Positions 7,188 to 9,725 of a stretch of 9,725 nucleotides of DNA are shown piece by piece. Position numbers and translations under genes: made by a program. Position 1 is the stretch's first letter; the number at the start of each line of letters is the position of its first letter. Source of the DNA: Oscillospiraceae bacterium (GTDB taxonomy: Bacteria; Bacillota; Clostridia; Oscillospirales; Oscillospiraceae); contig JAEDKW010000038.1 of NCBI GenBank assembly GCA_016295615.1, positions 1 to 9,725 on the forward strand, given 5' to 3'. Below the pieces are notes generated by a model. That model saw only the letters and a list, made by a program, of their open reading frames with translations, was not told the DNA's origin and made no database searches.

Positions 7188-7877
7188 ATGTTTAGAGGTA
7201 AGAAATATCAGGACGCTGCCAAGCAGATCGAAAAGAACACTCTGTATGAGGCAGCCGAAGGCTTCGGTCTGATCTGCAAGACCGCTTCCGCAAAGTTCGA
7301 TGAAACGGTCGAGCTGCACGTCAAGCTCGGCGTTGACTCCCGTCACGCTGACCAGCAGGTCCGCGGCGCCATCGTTCTTCCGAACGGCACCGGCAAGACG
7401 GTCCGCGTTCTCGTTTTCGCCAAGGGCGACAAGGCGGAAGCCGCCAAGGCTGCCGGCGCCGACTACGTTGGCGAAATGGATCTCGTTGAGAAGATCCAGA
7501 AGGAAAACTGGTTCGAGTTCGACACCGTCATCGCCTCTCCCGATATGATGGGCGTTGTCGGTCGTCTCGGTAAGGTTCTCGGTCCCAAGGGCTTGATGCC
7601 CTCCCCCAAGGCCGGCACCGTCACGCCTGACGTCGCCAAGGCCGTTCAGGAGTCCAAGGCCGGTAAGGTCGAGTACCGTCTCGACAAGACCAACATCATC
7701 CACTGCCCCATCGGCAAGGTTTCCTTCGGCCCCGAGAAGCTCACGGAGAACTTCAACGCGCTCATGGGCGCGATCGTGAAGGCCAAGCCCGCCGCCGCCA
7801 AGGGTCAGTATATCAAGTCCTGCGTCGCCGCCTCCACCATGGGCCCCGGCGTCAAGATGAGCACCGCCAAGCTGTAA
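7188..7877 (+). CDS. rplA: Large ribosomal subunit protein uL1
   Basis: A 229-residue uL1, which forms the mobile stalk that helps eject tRNA from the E site. It is also the classical autogenous repressor of its own operon. The signature GRLGKVLGPKGLMPSPKAGTVT lies in the middle of the protein. The RNA-binding domain is built from both termini, as usual (KKYQDAAK near the start, GPGVKMST near the end). AGGAGG (7173-7178) overlaps the rplK stop and lies nine bases before ATG. The short gap to rplK supports coupled expression. No clear intrinsic terminator follows; a new promoter begins 30 bases downstream. Confidence 0.97.
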   Translation: MFRGKKYQDAAKQIEKNTLYEAAEGFGLICKTASAKFDETVELHVKLGVDSRHADQQVRGAIVLPNGTGKTVRVLVFAKGDKAEAAKAAGADYVGEMDLVEKIQKENWFEFDTVIASPDMMGVVGRLGKVLGPKGLMPSPKAGTVTPDVAKAVQESKAGKVEYRLDKTNIIHCPIGKVSFGPEKLTENFNALMGAIVKAKPAAAKGQYIKSCVAASTMGPGVKMSTAKL

Positions 7878-7907
7878 GAAAAGCGGCGGAATTTCCCGAT
7901 ATTAAGC

Positions 7908-7935
7908 TTGACAATCCTGTTAAGCCTGATATAAT
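7908..7935 (+). promoter_or_regulatory. Strong promoter of the rplJ-rplL operon
   Basis: A consensus TTGACA (7908-7913) and a consensus TATAAT (7930-7935) are 16 bases apart, with an extended -10 TGA at 7927-7929. Transcription would start at about 7942, at the first base of the L10 leader. This is the best promoter match in the window and fits the high demand for L10 and L7/L12. Confidence 0.85.
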
Positions 7936-7941
7936 AGCAGA

Positions 7942-8058
7942 TGCGTTCCAAAGACAGCAGGTGGGGGAAACCCCGTAAGTCCTGCCGAGGATGGCAAACA
8001 TGTATTGATTGCTTTACCGTCCTTATGTCTTGAAAGCATAAGGACGGTTTCCTTTTTT
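7942..8058 (+). ncRNA. Ribosomal protein L10 leader
   Basis: This matches the L10 leader family found upstream of rplJ. AAAGACAGCAGG (7950-7961) and CCTGCCGAGG (7981-7990) form the conserved L10-(L12)4 recognition element. GCAGG pairs with CCTGC, an apical hairpin GGGG-AAA-CCCC (7964-7974) sits inside, and an asymmetric AAAGACA/CGA internal loop lies below it. The basal helix can pair TGC and TCC of 7942-7949 with GGA and GCA of 7989-7996. The leader ends in an intrinsic terminator. L10(L12)4-directed attenuation of rplJ-rplL is known in Bacillus; the same logic is inferred here. Confidence 0.88.
8017..8058 (+). terminator. Attenuator terminator of the rplJ-rplL leader
   Basis: CCGTCCTTATG (8017-8027) pairs perfectly with CATAAGGACGG (8037-8047), then TTTCCTTTTTT follows. 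The 5' arm CCGTCCTT can instead pair with GAGGATGG (7987-7994; eight pairs, two G-U). That upstream strand is also part of the basal helix of the L10 site. Bound L10 would therefore free the terminator and reduce rplJ-rplL transcription. Confidence 0.82.
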
Positions 8059-8077
8059 AGAACGCCTCTCATTCCCC

Positions 8078-8095
8078 GGTGTGCGGATGCACGCC
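8078..8095 (+). repeat. Small hairpin just upstream of the rplJ ribosome binding site
   Basis: GGTGTGC (8078-8084) pairs with GCACGCC (8089-8095), seven pairs with one G-U, around a GGAT loop. It ends ten bases before CGGAGGTG. No U-tract follows, so it is not a terminator. A role in translation or message stability is possible but unproven. Confidence 0.35.
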
Positions 8096-8122
8096 ACAAA
8101 TCCAACGGAGGTGAAATCAAGA

Positions 8123-8647
8123 ATGCCTAACGCAAAAGTTCTGTCTGAAAAGCAGGCGATCGTGGCCTCTCTTACCGAGAAGCTCCAGAGCGCAGCTGCC
8201 GGCGTGATCATTGATTACAAGGGCATCACCGTCGCGGAAGACACTGCTCTTCGTGCCGAGTGCCGTAAGAACGAGATCGAGTATGCAGTTGTTAAGAACA
8301 CCCTGCTCCGCTTTGCTTTCAACAACGCCGGCCTGAGTGAGCTCGACGATCAGCTGAACGGTACCACTTCTCTGGCCATCGCCGCCGACCCCGTCGCTCC
8401 TGCGCGCGTGATCGCCGACTTCGCCAAGAAGCTCAACGGTAAGTTCGAGATCAAGGGCGGCTTCATGGACGGCAAAGTCATCGACATGGCGACGGTCAAC
8501 GCCCTGGCTTCCATCCCGGCTCTGCCCGTGCTGCAGGCCCAGGTGCTCGGCACCATGCTGGCTCCCATTTCCGGTCTCGCTTGCGTGCTCAAGCAGATCG
8601 CCGAAAAGCAGGGCGCTCCCGCTGAGGAAGCTCCCGCCGCAGAGTAA
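8123..8647 (+). CDS. rplJ: Large ribosomal subunit protein uL10
   Basis: A 174-residue uL10, the base of the ribosomal stalk. Its N-terminal domain binds 23S rRNA next to L11, and its C-terminal helix carries L7/L12 dimers. The N-terminal segment LSEKQAIVASLTEKLQSAAAGVIIDYKGITV and the AVVKNTLLRFAF strand-helix are typical. The C-terminus is an Ala/Glu-rich tail after the L12-binding helix. The ATG at 8123 has CGGAGGTG (8106-8113) nine bases upstream; an open extension to 8081 lies in the leader and lacks a ribosome binding site. It also acts as the regulator of its own leader in related bacteria. A 56-base gap without visible structure separates it from rplL. Confidence 0.97.
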   Translation: MPNAKVLSEKQAIVASLTEKLQSAAAGVIIDYKGITVAEDTALRAECRKNEIEYAVVKNTLLRFAFNNAGLSELDDQLNGTTSLAIAADPVAPARVIADFAKKLNGKFEIKGGFMDGKVIDMATVNALASIPALPVLQAQVLGTMLAPISGLACVLKQIAEKQGAPAEEAPAAE

Positions 8648-8703
8648 TCTGCAAAAAATCATCAACCAAAAACAAACATATTCTTATCAGGAGGATCATT
8701 ACA

Positions 8704-9078
8704 ATGAGCGAAAAAGTTACTGCTATGATCGAAGAAATCAAGGGTCTTACCGTTCTCGAGCTCTCTGAGCTTGTCCACGCCCTCGAGGAAGAGTTCGGCG
8801 TTTCCGCCGCCGCGATGGCTGCTCCCGCTGCCGGCGGTGCTGCCGCTGCCGCCGCTGAAGAGAAGACCGAATTTGACGTCATTCTCGCCGGCTTCGATGC
8901 CGCTGCCAAGATCAAGGTCATCAAGGTCGTCCGCGAGCTCACCGGTCTGGGTCTTGCCGAGGCGAAGGGCTTTGTTGAGTCCGCTCCCAAGGCTGTTAAG
9001 GAAGGCGTCTCCAAGGACGATGCTGAAGAGCTCAAGAAGCAGCTCGAAGAAGCCGGCGCAAAGGTCGAAATCAAGTAA
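8704..9078 (+). CDS. rplL: Large ribosomal subunit protein bL12 (L7/L12)
   Basis: A 124-residue L7/L12, present in several copies per ribosome, which recruits and stimulates translational GTPases. The N-terminal dimerisation domain covers about residues 1-33. A flexible Ala/Gly/Pro hinge covers about 34-54. The C-terminal factor-binding domain (about 55-124) contains KIKVIKVVRELTGLGLAEAKGFVE. AGGAGG (8689-8694) lies nine bases before ATG, a strong independent ribosome binding site that suits the excess of L12 over L10. It is the last gene of the operon: a strong terminator follows 17 bases after the stop, and rpoB is not seen downstream. Confidence 0.97.
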   Translation: MSEKVTAMIEEIKGLTVLELSELVHALEEEFGVSAAAMAAPAAGGAAAAAAEEKTEFDVILAGFDAAAKIKVIKVVRELTGLGLAEAKGFVESAPKAVKEGVSKDDAEELKKQLEEAGAKVEIK

Positions 9079-9095
9079 TTTCACTGTTACCGTTG

Positions 9096-9120
9096 AAAAA
9101 ATCGCACGCCATGCGGCGTG
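9096..9120 (+). repeat. 25-bp direct repeat, copy 1 (within the rplL terminator)
   Basis: This stretch, A6 followed by TCGCACGCC, ATG and CGGCGTG, is identical to 9595-9619. Here the right arm of the hairpin continues (CGATTTTTTT), so the terminator is complete. The spacing between copies is 499 bases. Confidence 0.95.
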
Positions 9121-9130
9121 CGATTTTTTT
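9096..9130. terminator. Bidirectional terminator after rplL
   Basis: A 10-bp GC-rich stem (9101-9110 with 9115-9124, loop ATGC) is extended by A5/T5 pairing, with a T7 run at 9124-9130. On the minus strand it has its own U-run, so it can also end the leftward small gene, whose stop codon (9129-9131) lies in the T-run. Confidence 0.9.
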
Positions 9131-9281
9131 ATGCTTCATTGGAAATATAGATCTCCTCAGCATCCTGCTGAGCTTTCAGCAAGGTCTCTTCTGCGCATCT
9201 GTAATCCTGCCGGTTCAGCTGTTCCAATGCGTCTGTCACAGCATTCCACAGCGTTAGATAAGGCTTTTTGTACTCGTCCAT
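9129..9281 (-). CDS. Small acidic helical protein of unknown function
   Basis: A 50-residue open frame starting MDEYKKPYLTLWNAVTDALE and ending EIYISNEA. GGAGGG (complement of 9287-9292) lies five bases before the ATG, and a promoter match lies further upstream. The sequence looks fully helical: one amphipathic segment at about 8-22 and a second at about 27-44, rich in Glu, Gln and Ala. It resembles small hypothetical proteins that I associate with clostridial mobile elements, but I cannot name a family with certainty. The gene is divergent from the XRE repressor, and its promoter overlaps the palindrome, so it is probably that repressor's target. Its stop codon is formed by the T-run of the rplL terminator. 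Function is unknown. Confidence 0.7.
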   Translation of the reverse strand: MDEYKKPYLTLWNAVTDALEQLNRQDYRCAEETLLKAQQDAEEIYISNEA

Positions 9282-9306
9282 GGCTTCCCTCCGTATTCAA
9301 CATCGA

Positions 9307-9329
9307 ATGTATACATTAGCTAATGTATA
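9307..9329. promoter_or_regulatory. Palindromic operator candidate between the divergent genes
   Basis: TATACATTAGCTAATGTATA (9310-9329) is a perfect 20-bp palindrome. It overlaps a second palindrome ATGTATACAT (9307-9316). A further half-site TATACACT occurs at 9356-9363, over the likely -10 of the repressor promoter. This is the usual layout of a small XRE-type repressor controlling itself and a divergent gene. Confidence 0.65.
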
Positions 9330-9343
9330 AGTCTTGCTGTCAA
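9315..9343 (-). promoter_or_regulatory. Leftward promoter for the 50-residue protein
   Basis: On the minus strand, TTGACA (complement of 9338-9343) and GCTAAT (complement of 9315-9320) are 17 bases apart. The -10 lies at the centre of the palindrome, so a bound repressor would block it. Confidence 0.55.
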
Positions 9344-9361
9344 GTGCAAAATTTTTATACA
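9334..9361 (+). promoter_or_regulatory. Rightward promoter for the XRE repressor
   Basis: TTGCTG (9334-9339) and TATACA (9356-9361) are 16 bases apart, a moderate match. It overlaps the -35 region of the leftward promoter, so the two would compete. The -10 includes a TATACA half-site like those in the palindrome, which suggests autoregulation. Confidence 0.4.
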
Positions 9362-9395
9362 CTGACTTCAGCATGAGCGAACGGAGACATGAGAT

Positions 9396-9596
9396 ATGAT
9401 AACATTAGATGTTTTAAACCTTTTGGAGAAGAAGGGAAAGACAAAATACTGGCTGTATCATCAGCTTGGGATGAGCTACCAGAATTTCAACAGAATGGTG
9501 AACAATCAAACCAAGGCGATCAGGTACGAAAACATGGAAGCTCTCTGCCAGATTTTGGACTGTACGCCGAACGATTTGTTTAAAATAACGGAATAA
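9396..9596 (+). CDS. XRE/Cro-CI-type helix-turn-helix regulator
   Basis: A 66-residue single-domain DNA-binding protein of the small XRE (YozG-like, HTH_26) type. It carries the helix-turn-helix in about residues 16-40 (KYWLYHQLGMSYQNFNRMV) and the family ending MEALCQILDCTPNDLF. There is no ligand or peptidase domain, so it is probably a simple dimeric repressor acting at the palindrome upstream. GGAG (9383-9386) lies nine bases before ATG. Codon use is visibly more AT-rich than in the ribosomal and envelope genes, which points to acquisition. Its stop codon TAA shares two bases with the second copy of the 25-bp repeat. It could be part of a small regulatory or addiction-like pair with the divergent gene; this is speculation. 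Confidence 0.88.
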   Translation: MITLDVLNLLEKKGKTKYWLYHQLGMSYQNFNRMVNNQTKAIRYENMEALCQILDCTPNDLFKITE

Positions 9597-9619
9597 AAAA
9601 TCGCACGCCATGCGGCGTG
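9595..9619 (+). repeat. 25-bp direct repeat, copy 2 (truncated terminator)
   Basis: Identical to 9096-9120 but followed by GGAAAAGCGC instead of CGATTTTTTT. Only a short stem CACGCC/GGCGTG remains and there is no U-run, so this copy is unlikely to terminate well. It starts within the stop codon of the XRE gene. Confidence 0.95.
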
Positions 9620-9656
9620 GGAAAAGCGCAAGCCCATCTGCGATGAGGTCGAGGGG

Positions 9657-9725
9657 ATGCGCGAGATGCATTTCGGTATAAAACTTCATGCGCAGTATTG
9701 CGCACCACGATCATGGGCAAAAGCC
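9657..9725 (+). CDS. Possible start of an unrecognised gene, cut by the window end
   Basis: An ATG with GAGGT (9645-9649) seven bases upstream opens a frame that stays open to the window edge and reads MREMHFGIKLHAQYCAPRSW. The same frame is open leftward through the repeat to a stop at 9594-9596, so it could also be the remnant of a gene cut at the repeat. I recognise no family. Only 23 codons are visible. Confidence 0.2.
   Translation, partial: MREMHFGIKLHAQYCAPRSWAKA

Noticed and set aside
8081..8122. Upstream start for rplJ
   Set aside because: No ribosome binding site; the extension lies in the leader just after the attenuator, and the family N-terminus begins at 8123.
9414..9689. 91-codon minus-strand frame opposite the XRE gene and repeat
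   Set aside because: Overlaps the convincing XRE frame, lacks a ribosome binding site and shows no recognisable motif.
9689..9704. TGCGCA repeated around GTAT near the right edge
   Set aside because: Each half is a self-complementary hexamer; short and common in GC-rich DNA, with no supporting context.

Overview
The window reads as chromosomal DNA of a moderately GC-rich, low-GC-phylum Gram-positive bacterium, most likely a clostridium of the Oscillospiraceae type. The basis is the rpmG-secE-nusG-rplK-rplA-rplJ-rplL order, strong AAGGAGG ribosome binding sites, an L10-type leader with an attenuator, and a CsaB/DUF5693 envelope locus. Assignment below class level is inference.

Left part (1-5028): a terminator hairpin closes the operon to the left. 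A consensus-like promoter then leads into two translationally overlapping cell-envelope genes. The first is a large DUF5693-type membrane protein. The second encodes one polypeptide that joins a CsaB-type polysaccharide pyruvyl transferase to a MurJ/MviN-type lipid flippase. A long bidirectional terminator separates it from ruvX (yqgF), which converges on it from the minus strand.

Middle part (5461-9130): a divergent intergenic region carries promoters for ruvX (leftward) and for rpmG-secE-nusG (rightward). The spacer between nusG and rplK holds an RNA structure whose ends copy the L1-binding stalk of 23S rRNA, a likely autogenous control site for rplK-rplA. Before rplJ-rplL there is a new promoter with an extended -10, followed by an L10 leader. 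In that leader the strand next to the L10-binding helix can pair with the 5' arm of an intrinsic terminator, which suggests a transcription attenuator.

Right part (9096-9725): the rplL terminator is followed by an AT-richer, divergently transcribed two-gene cassette. It consists of a 50-residue small protein on the minus strand and a 66-residue XRE-type repressor on the plus strand. A 20-bp perfect palindrome overlaps the leftward promoter between them. The first 25 bases of the rplL terminator are repeated exactly just after the repressor, so the cassette lies between two direct copies, and both of its stop codons fall on or in these copies. This looks like an acquired unit or the remnant of a larger element at the 3' end of rplL. 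No recombinase is visible. The last 100 bases hold only an uncertain partial reading frame; rpoB, the common neighbour of rplL, does not appear before the window ends.
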